Part shown: positions 56,460 through 64,000 of the stretch, in pieces
Layout of the letters: the number at the start of each line of letters is the position of its first letter
How positions within the stretch are numbered: position 1 is the stretch's first letter
Assembly: GCF_014155765.1 (NCBI RefSeq)
Contig: NZ_SCKT01000003.1
Span: 627,093 to 691,092, forward strand
From: Pantoea dispersa
Lineage (GTDB): Bacteria; Pseudomonadota; Gammaproteobacteria; Enterobacterales; Enterobacteriaceae
Direction: 5' to 3'
Length of the DNA: 64,000 nt
Position numbers and translations under genes: made by a program
Notes under the pieces: generated by a model
Database searches by the model: none
What the model was told of the DNA's origin: nothing
Seen by the model: only the letters and a program-made list of their open reading frames with translations

Positions 56460-56559
56460 GCAAAAAATCGAACCTCTGGAGGTGGAAATCCAGCAACACC
56501 TCCAGAGGCGGTGCAATAGCACCTTTCGTTCAAGGACAATCGACGACAGTCGTCGTGAG
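56460..56559 (-). ncRNA. Structured small RNA, copy C
   Basis: Predicted about 100-nt minus-strand transcript from site C. 5' hairpin CGACGA-CTG-TCGTCG (56541-56555), GAACGAAA, hairpin GGTGC-TATT-GCACC (56510-56523), then a 12-bp terminator hairpin CCTCTGGAGGTG / CACCTCCAGAGG (56473-56508) with loop TTGCTGGATTTC, then U-run (56462-56467). Homologous to copy B, with stem changes that preserve pairing (GATGC/GCATC to GGTGC/GCACC; TGAAGGTG/CACTTTCA to TGGAGGTG/CACCTCCA). Function unknown. Confidence 0.65.
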
Positions 56560-56563
56560 TATT

Positions 56564-56594
56564 AAGTTATACAACTTTTCCCACCTTGTACAAC
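56564..56594 (-). promoter_or_regulatory. Promoter/operator site C
   Basis: Minus strand GTTGTACAAG, ten bases, TTGTATAACTT, identical in both halves and in spacing to site B. The ten-base spacer differs, so the halves are under selection or recently duplicated. Confidence 0.6.
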
Positions 56595-56642
56595 TTTTTC
56601 CCCGGAAATTTCTCTCCGATCGCCTTTTTATCAGTGCATCGC

Positions 56643-56966
56643 TTATAACTCGTTCTTAATACAGAACTCTTCCCACGTCATACCCAGTGCTTCCGCGTGA
56701 GATTTCAGATAGGTTTCAATCGCTTGTGCAGCAACCGCTTTATCCGGTTCCGCCAGCTGGATGGAGAACAGCATGCCGTCGAGCTTCTTCTGACGCAGAA
56801 ACGCGGCATAGATGCGCTCGGCGTGCCACGCGCGCAGTTCACGCAGGGACATATTGGCGGCGCGCGCATCACTCTCACTCAGTTCATCCAGCGCGGACTG
56901 AAAATCAGGGTGGGCGGTGAAAAACAGGCTGCGAGCCAGGGCGTAATACTCTTCAGGGGTTTTCAT
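56643..56966 (-). CDS. Small hypothetical protein (DUF6388-like, tentative)
   Basis: 107 residues from ATG 56966 (MKTPEEYYALARSLFFTAHP). Helical, with LSESDARAANMSLRELRAWH and a C-terminal HAEALGMTWEEFCIKNEL that I associate with the DUF6388 family from memory. Soluble cytoplasmic protein of unknown role. Stands alone. Confidence 0.7.
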   Translation of the reverse strand: MKTPEEYYALARSLFFTAHPDFQSALDELSESDARAANMSLRELRAWHAERIYAAFLRQKKLDGMLFSIQLAEPDKAVAAQAIETYLKSHAEALGMTWEEFCIKNEL

Positions 56967-57039
56967 TCGGGGGTTCCTGCCGGTCAAATTGCGCGTTAGT
57001 GTAACCCGCACACGGCGACTTGTCAGGAACCCCGAATGT

Positions 57040-58332
57040 TTACTGCTGTGCGACCTGCAGGCGCGTCACGTCCTGCTGATTTTTTTCCAGCGTTTGGTCC
57101 ACCGTCAGCTTGCCCTGCAGCAGCGCCGCCAGATTCTGCCCGACGGCGTTACCCATCTGATCAAAGCCAGCAATACTGACGTACTGCACACCGGTGTAAG
57201 GTACGGTGTTCAATGTCGGTTGATCGACGGTGGCGGATTCAATCGCGCTGCGCACCTGAGCGGCGTAAGGCGCCAGGCGCTGGTAGTTTGGCTGCTGGTA
57301 GGTGGAGTTGCGGCTGCCGGGTGGCACCGCTCCCCAGCCGACGGTATCCGCGACCTGCTGAATATACTGCCGCGAGGTCGCCCAGCTGATGAAGTCCACG
57401 GCCGCGGCGCGCTGCGGTGAGTTAGCCGGTACCGCCAGCGCCCACGACCACAGCCAGTGCGAGCCGTTGCGCGTAATGCCGCCCGGCGCCGGGGCAAACG
57501 CCAGCTTGTCCGCCACCAGCGAGATCTGCGGGTTAATCAGCAGCCCGGCGGCGACGGTACTGTCGATCCACATCGCGCATTTTCCCTGTGCGGTAAGACG
57601 CAGGATCTGGCCAAAGCTATTGCTGGCCGTATCCGGCGGACCGTCCTGTTTCACCATCGCCAGATAATCGGTCAATACCTCACGCCACTCTGGCGAATTC
57701 AGCGTTGGCTGCCAGCGATCGTCAAACCACTGCGCACCATAGGCGTTGGCCATGGTGGTGAGCAGGGCCACGTTATCGCCCCAGCCGGGCTGGCCGCGCA
57801 GGCACAGGCCATAGATACCGTGCTGAGGATCGGTGAGTTTCGCCGCGAAATTTTTGATGTCGGTCCAGTCGGGATCGTCCGGCATGGTCAGGCCTTTCGC
57901 CGCAAACAGATCTTTACGGTAATAGGTCATGCTGCTTTCCCCGTAAAACGGTAGCGCGTACAGCGTTTGCTGCCAGGACAGTGCTTTGCGCACCGGCGTC
58001 AGCAGATCGTCGCTGTCATACTCTGGCGGCAGGTTATTGAGCGGCGCCAGCCAGCCTTTTTTACCCCACAGCGGCGCTTCATAGGTACCCACGGTAATCA
58101 CATCAAATTTTGCATCACCGCTGTTCATGGCTGCCAGCACTGCCTGGCGCAGGGCGCCATCATCCATCACGTGCCATTGTAGTTTCACGTCCGGATGCTG
58201 CTGTTCGTAACGGCTCGACAGCTGCTGCATGATAGTCATGTCACCATTGGCAATGGTGGCGATATTGAGCGTGGTGGCGGCCTGGCTGAGCAGCGGCAGC
58301 GCGGCCAGCAGCGCGATTATGGTACGCTTCAT
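57040..58332 (-). CDS. Orphan sugar ABC-type periplasmic binding protein paired with a chemoreceptor
   Basis: 430 residues with a Sec signal (LLAALPLLSQA). Family 1 extracellular solute-binding protein, similar in pattern to polyol/sugar binders (SmoE/MalE class): TLYALPFYGESSMTYYRKDL, GYGL-like GIYGLCLRGQPGWGDNVALL, GKCAMWIDSTVAAGLL, WSWALAVPANSPQRAAAVDF. Ten bases after the chemoreceptor stop with AAGGAG before its ATG, so co-transcribed from a sigma-28 promoter. No permease or ATPase genes adjoin, suggesting a sensing rather than transport role. Confidence 0.87.
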   Translation of the reverse strand: MKRTIIALLAALPLLSQAATTLNIATIANGDMTIMQQLSSRYEQQHPDVKLQWHVMDDGALRQAVLAAMNSGDAKFDVITVGTYEAPLWGKKGWLAPLNNLPPEYDSDDLLTPVRKALSWQQTLYALPFYGESSMTYYRKDLFAAKGLTMPDDPDWTDIKNFAAKLTDPQHGIYGLCLRGQPGWGDNVALLTTMANAYGAQWFDDRWQPTLNSPEWREVLTDYLAMVKQDGPPDTASNSFGQILRLTAQGKCAMWIDSTVAAGLLINPQISLVADKLAFAPAPGGITRNGSHWLWSWALAVPANSPQRAAAVDFISWATSRQYIQQVADTVGWGAVPPGSRNSTYQQPNYQRLAPYAAQVRSAIESATVDQPTLNTVPYTGVQYVSIAGFDQMGNAVGQNLAALLQGKLTVDQTLEKNQQDVTRLQVAQQ

Positions 58333-58341
58333 GGCGGCTCC

Positions 58342-59886
58342 TTATGGCTGCTGCAGGCGGAAGAACGCCATTTTTTCCACCAGCAAACCGGCATGCTGGC
58401 TCACCGTCTGGCTGGCCGCGCTGGCCTGTTGCACCAGCGATGCATTCTGCTGGGTGGCGCCGTCCATCTGGATTACTGCGGTGTTCACCTGCTCGATACC
58501 GCTGGATTGCTGGCGGCTGGCCACGGCGATCTCGCCAACGATATCCACCATGCGCGCCACGCCGTGATTGATGTCGTTGAGCATCTCGCCAGAGCGCTGC
58601 ACCAGCGCGCTGCCGGCTTCGACTTTACCCACGCTGGCATCGATTAGCGCTTTGATCTCCTGTGCTGCACCGGCCGAACGCTGCGCCAGCTGTCGCACCT
58701 CTGACGCCACCACCGCGAAGCCGCGTCCCTGTTCCCCGGCGCGCGCCGCTTCCACCGCCGCATTCAGTGCCAGCAGGTTGGTCTGGAAGGCGATTTCATC
58801 AATTACGCGGTTGATATCCGCGATGCGCTTGCTGGAGGATTCAATCTCCTCCATCGCACTCACCGCGTCGCGCAGTACACCGCTGCCGCGCTCGGCCTGA
58901 TGGCGCACATCGCTTGCCAGCTCGTTGGCCTGTGCGGCGTTGTCCGCGTTGTGTTTCACCGTGGCGGTCATCTGCTCCATGCTGGCCGCAGTCTGCTCCA
59001 GCGAACTGGCCTGCGCGTGGGTGCGCTCCGACAGATCGTCGTTGCCATCCGCCATCTGGCGTGCCGCATCGCTCAGTGCATGGGCACTTTCGCCCACCTC
59101 GCGCACGATTTCGGCCAGCCGCACATCCATGCGCAGCAGCGCCTGCATCAGTTCACCCATCTCATCGCGCGTTACCGTACCGATACGGTGATTGAGCTCG
59201 CCGCCAGCAATGGCATCCGCCAGCTCGCGCGCCTGGGCGATGGAACGGTTAATCGAGCGGATCAGCAGCCAGCCGGAGACCAGCGCCAGGCTCAGGCCCA
59301 ACAGCAGGATGGCGATCAGGCTATTGCGTGCCAGCAGGTAGTCGCGGTTGCCCTGCTGCCAGGCCGTCTGCGCATGCTGCCGCATCAGCGTATCCAGCTG
59401 GTCAATGTCCTGCTGCAGCAACTGGCTGCCGCTGCGCAGGCGGGTTTCAATGACCACCAGTGCGGCGGACGGGTTACCGCCTTTCAGCAGCTCACCGGCT
59501 TCATGCAGTGCACCCTGCCAGCCGTCGAGATGGGTCAGGAAGCGCTGGCTGAGCGGTTTGGTCTGCGCATCAAACGCCAGCTGCTGCCAGGTATGGCGAT
59601 CGGCGTTGATTTGCTGACCGTACTGCGCAATGCGCGCGAGGCGTTTTTCCACTTCACTGCTGTCGGTCCAGTAGCGCAGCGCATCGAACAGGGTAGCGGA
59701 TTGCTCCTGCACCATGCGGTACAGGCGTGAAGAGTATTGCAGCGGGAGCAGTTCGTTCTGATAGGCATTTTGCGCGCGCTGATCGGCAGCGCGCAGGCCG
59801 ATAATTCCCCAGACGGCAGCAATAATCAGTAACAGGCACAGCAGGCTGACAATCGCAGCCAGACGTGCGCGAAGGGTCAATCGCAT
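58342..59886 (-). CDS. Methyl-accepting chemotaxis protein
   Basis: 514 residues, ATG 59886 with GGAG upstream. TM1 near 10-28, four-helix-bundle sensor (about 30-185), TM2 near 190-210, HAMP, canonical tip [20 protein letters not shown] and methylation segments. No C-terminal pentapeptide (ends AFFRLQQP). A strong sigma-28 promoter lies 78 bp upstream. Co-transcribed with the binding protein, so it probably senses that protein in its loaded form, in the way Tar senses MBP. Confidence 0.94.
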   Translation of the reverse strand: MRLTLRARLAAIVSLLCLLLIIAAVWGIIGLRAADQRAQNAYQNELLPLQYSSRLYRMVQEQSATLFDALRYWTDSSEVEKRLARIAQYGQQINADRHTWQQLAFDAQTKPLSQRFLTHLDGWQGALHEAGELLKGGNPSAALVVIETRLRSGSQLLQQDIDQLDTLMRQHAQTAWQQGNRDYLLARNSLIAILLLGLSLALVSGWLLIRSINRSIAQARELADAIAGGELNHRIGTVTRDEMGELMQALLRMDVRLAEIVREVGESAHALSDAARQMADGNDDLSERTHAQASSLEQTAASMEQMTATVKHNADNAAQANELASDVRHQAERGSGVLRDAVSAMEEIESSSKRIADINRVIDEIAFQTNLLALNAAVEAARAGEQGRGFAVVASEVRQLAQRSAGAAQEIKALIDASVGKVEAGSALVQRSGEMLNDINHGVARMVDIVGEIAVASRQQSSGIEQVNTAVIQMDGATQQNASLVQQASAASQTVSQHAGLLVEKMAFFRLQQP

Positions 59887-59963
59887 AACAGCGTTCTCCG
59901 AAACCAGGGTGAGTAAGTCGTCAATATTGTTATGGGTGCAGGTGCTTTAGACTTCACATCAGG

Positions 59964-59990
59964 TTATCGGCGAAGAGTTGAACAGCTTGA
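59964..59990 (-). promoter_or_regulatory. Sigma-28 (FliA) promoter of chemoreceptor/binding-protein operon
   Basis: Minus strand TCAAGCTG, 11 bp, GCCGATAA; the -10 is a perfect consensus. Confidence 0.85.
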
Positions 59991-60093
59991 GGGCGCCGGA
60001 GAAAGAGAAGGGGGATTCCACCGCAGATACCTTGCGTCACGCCGGGAAAACATTATAACGTAGCCGCCATTGATGCGAGTGTAGGGACCGAAG

Positions 60094-60555
60094 ATGAAAA
60101 AGTGGATGGTACTGGCCGCGCTGGCGCTGAGCGGCTGTGCGCAAATCAACAGTTATGACGAAGCGGTAAAAACCCCGGCACCGCTGGAACTGCAGGGTAA
60201 CTGGCAGACGATGGGGCCGCAGAGCAAGCTGATCAGCAGCGAGGCTATGGCCAGCCTGATCGTTAGCGCTGATGGCGCTACCCTTGACTGCCGCCAGTGG
60301 CAGCGGGTGATTGCCAAACCGGGCAAGCTGACGCGTCTGGATGATGATTGGGTCAACGTTAACCGCCAGGCGCGCGTGATGCCGCTCACGCTGGAAAACG
60401 GTGAGCTGCACTACGATGGCCTGACGCTGCGTAAAGTGGATCGCCCAACCGTCGAGTGCCAGCAGGCGCTGGACGAAGTGGCAAAGCGTCCTGGCGATGC
60501 GGTGATTCAGGATATTGAGCCGCAGATTCTCAGGCCGGTCACGGCAGAGAAATAA
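60094..60555 (+). CDS. yedD: Lipoprotein YedD
   Basis: 153 residues (E. coli 137). Lipobox LSGC with Cys15 (MKKWMVLAALALSGCAQ). Mature part matches E. coli YedD: VKTPAPLELQGNWQTMGPQS, ATLDCRQWQRVIAKPGKLT, YDGLTLRKVDRPTVECQQAL. Probably outer-membrane, unknown function. Located beside the fliT end of the flagellar locus as in E. coli. A plausible promoter (TTGCGT, TATAAC) lies at about 60033-60060. Confidence 0.94.
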   Translation: MKKWMVLAALALSGCAQINSYDEAVKTPAPLELQGNWQTMGPQSKLISSEAMASLIVSADGATLDCRQWQRVIAKPGKLTRLDDDWVNVNRQARVMPLTLENGELHYDGLTLRKVDRPTVECQQALDEVAKRPGDAVIQDIEPQILRPVTAEK

Positions 60556-60579
60556 GGGACAGAGCTGAAATGCTTTTCT

Positions 60580-60603
60580 TCCTCTCCCGACTGCGGGAGA
60601 GGA
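60580..60603. repeat. Short REP-like palindrome / terminator
   Basis: TCCTCTCCCG / CGGGAGAGGA around ACTG, a shortened relative of the repeats at 34290 and 34408. Lies between the convergent stops of yedD and the methyltransferase and may terminate both. Confidence 0.75.
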
Positions 60604-60624
60604 CATTTCATCAGGCTGGAACGG

Positions 60625-61299
60625 TTATCGCTTCTGCAATAAATAGCTGTTTTCAAAGCCGGGCAAACTGCCAATCACATCGAACCCATTAAAATAGCCA
60701 CCCGCCCGTAATAAATCCACAGCAGGACCGACCTGCGGTGAATACTGGTGATCGCGATAATCGTCAAAGACGATAAAGCCGCCTTGCACCAGGGTGGGCG
60801 AATATAACAGGAAATCGAGCAATACATGGCGGCCTTCGTGTCCGCCGTCAATATGCAGTAATACGGTACGCGGATTAAGGGCCTGCACCCGCTCAATACT
60901 TAATTCAGAGTAGCCACGGATGAGATTAACCTGGGGAAACAGCTTTTCGTGATAAAAGCGCAGCTCACTTTCCTGATTTGCCAGCTCCATGGGATCGATG
61001 CTGATAATGCGACGTTTATGCTGGCAAATCTCATTCATGAAAGCCGTCGATTTCCCTTTCCACACGCCGATTTCAATGATGTCACCCGCTACATTATTAT
61101 GCTCGAGTAACCAGCAAAGATAACCCAGGCATTTTACATGGCTATGGAAAGAGAGCTCACGGCGCGCCATGGCCAGTTCTGCCGGTAATTCTGCCTGCGC
61201 CTGTGCCAGAGCATCACCGACCTTATCCCAGGTGTCATCGATGAGCTGCTGTATTTCAGGCTCCTGAAAAAAAACTTTTAAATCCGCGATATCGAGCAT
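60625..61299 (-). CDS. Class I SAM-dependent methyltransferase (CmcI/Methyltransf_24-like)
   Basis: 224 residues, ATG 61299 with AAGG seven bases upstream. SAM-binding motif I IIEIGVWKGKST near 74-85, acidic RRIISIDPMEL, metal/catalytic-type LLHIDGGHEGRHVLLDFLLY, and GGFIVFDDYRDHQ. This pattern is found in O-methyltransferases acting on sugars and in flagellin or surface glycan methylation. Lies 178 bp upstream of the fliT end. Substrate unproven. Confidence 0.85.
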   Translation of the reverse strand: MLDIADLKVFFQEPEIQQLIDDTWDKVGDALAQAQAELPAELAMARRELSFHSHVKCLGYLCWLLEHNNVAGDIIEIGVWKGKSTAFMNEICQHKRRIISIDPMELANQESELRFYHEKLFPQVNLIRGYSELSIERVQALNPRTVLLHIDGGHEGRHVLLDFLLYSPTLVQGGFIVFDDYRDHQYSPQVGPAVDLLRAGGYFNGFDVIGSLPGFENSYLLQKR

Positions 61300-61477
61300 G
61301 TCGTTGCCTTATAAAGAGAGAATACAGCCGGCAAGGCTGAAAAGGTCTGCGTTAAATGTGCCACAGTTGCCATCATTCAAGGCGGTAATAAGGCTCAGTT
61401 TAAGGGGGTAATTAAACGCTTAGCATGGCGGGGGCGGTAAGAATCCAGGGAGAACAGCGTCTCCCTGACAGATAGGA

Positions 61478-61837
61478 TTATAAATCGCTGGGATAAAGCA
61501 CCTGACTGGAAAAACGACCATAAGCGTTGGTGACTTTCTGTTGCTGCGTGGTTTGCTGGACCAGCGAACGCAGCTCTTCCATGCGGGTCGCCATCAACTG
61601 CTTAATCTCAAGCTCATTGTCCATCACCTGCTTCAGCATGGGCCGTAACTGGACACGCAGCGCAGCAGGCAGGGCGGAGGTATCACGGTCGCGCGCTACG
61701 TGCGTAACGCTGCTCACGTAAGCTGCCTCACTGGCCACTAAATCATCCCAGTGCCCCTGGCGCGCCTGTTTCAACATCTGATTACTCAGGCTGAGCAAAC
61801 GCTGATACCCCTGCAGCAGGTCGCTATCTGAAGTCAT
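61478..61837 (-). CDS. fliT: Flagellar chaperone FliT
   Basis: 119 residues (E. coli 121) from ATG 61837 (MTSDSDLLQGYQRLLSLSNQ), two bases after the fliS stop; the longer frame is unsupported. Helical chaperone for FliD that also inhibits FlhDC. Last gene of fliDST. Confidence 0.92.
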   Translation of the reverse strand: MTSDSDLLQGYQRLLSLSNQMLKQARQGHWDDLVASEAAYVSSVTHVARDRDTSALPAALRVQLRPMLKQVMDNELEIKQLMATRMEELRSLVQQTTQQQKVTNAYGRFSSQVLYPSDL

Positions 61838-61839
61838 GG

Positions 61840-62241
61840 TTACGCTTCCTGAACGGCGTGTGGACCAATTTGTTTCCACGCGTCGGCAATGTTGCTCAGC
61901 AAGCGCTCGACTTCCGCAATCGCTGCCGGATCGTTGTGCAGGTTGGCTTCCAGCAGACGGCGGGTCATGTACTCGTAAAGATTATCCAGATTGGCAGAAA
62001 TCTCTCCACCGGCTTCATGATTCAGCCCGGCGCGTAAGCCATTAGTAATGATATTAATGGCTTTCGACAGCGCCTGGCCTTTACCGGGAATGTCGCCCTG
62101 ATCCATCAGAATGGTGGCTTTCTTCATGGCGCTGAGTGCGCCATCAAACAGTAAAACCACCAGCTGATGTGGGCTGGCGCTTAACACGGCACTTTCCAGA
62201 CCGACCTGTGCGTAGGCCTGCGTTCCCGATTTAGCGTACAT
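61840..62241 (-). CDS. fliS: Flagellin export chaperone FliS
   Basis: 133 residues (E. coli 136). MYAKSGTQAYAQVGLESAVL and QLVVLLFDGALSAMKKATIL are conserved. Binds the FliC C-terminus and prevents premature polymerisation. Confidence 0.97.
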   Translation of the reverse strand: MYAKSGTQAYAQVGLESAVLSASPHQLVVLLFDGALSAMKKATILMDQGDIPGKGQALSKAINIITNGLRAGLNHEAGGEISANLDNLYEYMTRRLLEANLHNDPAAIAEVERLLSNIADAWKQIGPHAVQEA

Positions 62242-62253
62242 ATTTAACTCCTG

Positions 62254-63660
62254 TTAACTGCTCATGTTCGCGAACTGCTGCGTCAGATAGTTCTGGGTCT
62301 GGGTCATGGATGAGACCAGCGTATTCAGGTTCGTGAACTGGGTCTTGTAGCGCGCCATAGTGGCGGTAATCTGTGCGTTTACCCGATCGTAATCGTCAGA
62401 CAGTTTCTTCAGCGTTTTATTGATGCCGTCAGTGGCGTTCTGTACAGAGCCATTGCTGCCTAAAATCTGATCCAGATAGTTACTGGTTTGCGTCGCAAAG
62501 CCGGTGGTTTTGCCGTCACCGGACAGGAAACTGACCACATCCGCCGATTTTTCATCCAGCGCTTTGTTAAGTTTGGTGCTGTCGACGGTCAGCTTGCCAT
62601 TCACATCCTGGGTAATGCCGATCTGTGACAGCAGGGAAATACTGCCGCCGCTTTGGGCACTGGTGGACAGCTTGGAGCGCAGGCTGGTCTGAATGTTACG
62701 CAGCGTGCCATCACCTAACAGATCGCCATTGCTGGAGTCCTGCGAGGTACTGCCCTGATCCACGGCGGTGTATTTGGTCTGGTTACTGATGGTGGTCTGC
62801 AGCGAGTTGTACGCGTCAACGTAAGCCTGCACCGCGGCGATCATCGGCGCATTATCCTTGGTGACGGATAAGGTCTCCGGGCTGCCGGTGTTGGTTTTGG
62901 TCAGGTTCAGCGTGACGCCTTCCGGCGCATCAGTAATGATGTTGCTGCTGCGGGTGATGGCGACGCCATTAATGCTCAGTTTGGCATCGGCCGCTTCCAC
63001 CTGCTCCGTCATACCATTGCTGCTGCCACCTTTGGTAAAACCAATATACTGCGCCAGGGCGCTGTCATCGGTAGAAACCGTCATCTCATTGGTGGTGCCG
63101 GTATCACGCGAGGTCAGGGCCAGATAATAGGTATTGTCATCGGATTTGATGATACTGGCGGTAACGCTGCCCTGCTGTTTGTTAATCGCATCTTTAATGT
63201 CCGTCAGGCTGGTTTGATCTTTGCTCAGCGTGATGGTCATTGGGTCTTTCTGACCCGGTTGCGTAATGGTGATGGTGCGCGAGGCGAGGCTGGAATCGCC
63301 TAAATCGCCATCTTTACTGGTCGCGCTTTTCGACAGCAGCGACTGCGCTTTAGCCAGTTGGGTGACTTCAACCGAAAAGTTACCGGCCGCCGCATCATTG
63401 GCCAGCGTGGCGGTGAACGCGGTATTGGTGCTACTGACTTTTGTTGAGGCAATTGCAGACGTGTCTTTGAGCGCAGCGGCAGCTGTCTGGACTTTCGCCA
63501 GTGCCGTTTGCACGACGCCCCATGCTGTCAGCTTGGCTTTATAAGAGGTTTGCTGATTTGTAATTGGCGTCAGGTTGGCTTTTTCTGCCGTTTCAAGCTG
63601 GTCATACAGATCGCTCAAACCCAGGCTATTACCAGCATTGAGGTTACTTACACTTGCCAT
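62254..63660 (-). CDS. fliD: Flagellar filament cap FliD
   Basis: 468 residues, the E. coli length, from ATG 63660 (AAGGA seven bases upstream; frame open to 63744). MASVSNLNAGNSLGLSDLYD at the N-terminus and a C-terminal coiled coil (YDRVNAQITATMARYKTQFT) ending in QNYLTQQFANMSS. Caps the filament and promotes flagellin insertion. First gene of fliDST. Confidence 0.97.
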   Translation of the reverse strand: MASVSNLNAGNSLGLSDLYDQLETAEKANLTPITNQQTSYKAKLTAWGVVQTALAKVQTAAAALKDTSAIASTKVSSTNTAFTATLANDAAAGNFSVEVTQLAKAQSLLSKSATSKDGDLGDSSLASRTITITQPGQKDPMTITLSKDQTSLTDIKDAINKQQGSVTASIIKSDDNTYYLALTSRDTGTTNEMTVSTDDSALAQYIGFTKGGSSNGMTEQVEAADAKLSINGVAITRSSNIITDAPEGVTLNLTKTNTGSPETLSVTKDNAPMIAAVQAYVDAYNSLQTTISNQTKYTAVDQGSTSQDSSNGDLLGDGTLRNIQTSLRSKLSTSAQSGGSISLLSQIGITQDVNGKLTVDSTKLNKALDEKSADVVSFLSGDGKTTGFATQTSNYLDQILGSNGSVQNATDGINKTLKKLSDDYDRVNAQITATMARYKTQFTNLNTLVSSMTQTQNYLTQQFANMSS

Positions 63661-63697
63661 GTTGTAATCCTTTATAGGTGGATAATCACTGAGGAGG

Positions 63698-63724
63698 GTA
63701 TCGGCAGTGAGCGGAAAAATATTA
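63698..63724 (-). promoter_or_regulatory. Sigma-28 promoter of fliDST
   Basis: Minus strand TAATATTT, 11 bp, GCCGATAC; 38 bp before fliD. Confidence 0.82.
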
Positions 63725-63797
63725 GACAAAATATAAAAAAACAATGAGGCAAATAAAGAAGGGATAAGGGCCTGTTTTCGGGGTTTAAAAAAATAGC

Positions 63798-63824
63798 TAA
63801 GGTTTTCTCAGGTACCGACGATAA
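63798..63824 (+). promoter_or_regulatory. Sigma-28 promoter of fliC
   Basis: TAAGGTTT, 11 bp, GACGATAA; one mismatch in the -10 (GCCGATAA). 72 bp before fliC. Confidence 0.85.
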
Positions 63825-63895
63825 CCAAAGCAAGCTGAATGGCCCCGGGCCAAAAGCCCGATAGAATCTCAACTCATTGACTCAAGGAATTTATC

Positions 63896-64000
63896 ATGGC
63901 CGTTATCAATACCAACACATTGTCGCTGACCACGCAAAACAACCTGTCCAAGTCTCAGGCTTCTCTGGGTACCGCTATTGAGCGTCTCTCTTCTGGTCTG
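63896..64000 (+). CDS. fliC: Flagellin FliC (5' part, runs off the window)
   Basis: First 35 codons from ATG 63896 (AAGGAA upstream): MAVINTNTLSLTTQNNLSKS, then QASLGTAIERLSSGL, the universal flagellin N-terminal D0/D1 sequence. Divergent from fliDST with separate sigma-28 promoters. Confidence 0.97.
   Translation, partial: MAVINTNTLSLTTQNNLSKSQASLGTAIERLSSGL

Larger units (their letters stand above)
56306..56642. other. Region holding structured RNA copy C
   Basis: 337 bp. Minus strand carries site C and the RNA hairpins (56460-56594). The rest (56306-56459) has only a minor minus-strand frame without a ribosome site. Confidence 0.55.

Overview
The window looks like a chromosomal segment of a motile, capsule-forming enterobacterium of the Erwiniaceae, most likely Pantoea or a close relative. 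The basis is gene content, E. coli-like synteny and the RcsA sequence; no database search was possible. The synteny blocks are amn, yeeO, tRNA-Asn and mtfA; then yedJ, dcm, vsr, yedI, yodC, dgcQ, yedP-like, dsrA, yodD, dsrB, rcsA; then fliR back to fliE and fliT-fliS-fliD-fliC.

Layout. 1-10312: a purine permease (cut by the window edge), amn, a complete Liv-type branched-chain amino-acid ABC operon and the MATE exporter yeeO. 10313-16146: a decayed racemase, then a secreted-protein and redox block (DUF6130-like protein, alpha/beta hydrolase, two-component system, DipZ-like thiol transporter) that shares upstream sequence blocks. 16147-19989: a Fur-box-controlled catecholate receptor fiu with ybiX. 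19995-36310: tRNA-Asn, mtfA, an ASCH-type protein, yedJ, an Arc-like protein, a divergent chemoreceptor, dcm and vsr (divergent), yedI, yodC, dgcQ, a glucosylglycerate-type osmolyte pair, a shortened DsrA-like sRNA, yodD, a Pmp3 peptide, dsrB and a second chemoreceptor. 36339-48942: rcsA, then one tightly overlapping flagellar operon fliF to fliR with divergent fliE. 48943-61477: an accessory block inside the flagellar locus. It holds three paralogous YW-PEVW small proteins, ariR, bluF with an intact EAL catalytic set, a repressor-controlled cassette of unknown function, an acyltransferase, DinI/MsgA-like and hypothetical proteins, a chemoreceptor paired with an orphan sugar-binding protein, yedD and a methyltransferase. 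61478-64000: fliT, fliS, fliD and the start of fliC.

How the parts work together: the region concentrates control of the motility to sessile switch. It contains the flagellar export and switch genes with sigma-28 promoters, a c-di-GMP synthase (dgcQ), a predicted light-regulated c-di-GMP phosphodiesterase (bluF), and Rcs-pathway elements (rcsA, dsrA, ariR).

The most novel item is a pair of about 90-100 nt structured RNA genes, at about 50170-50257 (+) and 56460-56559 (-). They have the same promoter/operator architecture, covarying hairpins and a GGA-containing terminator loop. One lies just upstream of ariR. Other points of interest are the non-cleavable S24-type repressor with its palindromic operators and three-gene cassette, and the receptor plus orphan binding-protein pair.
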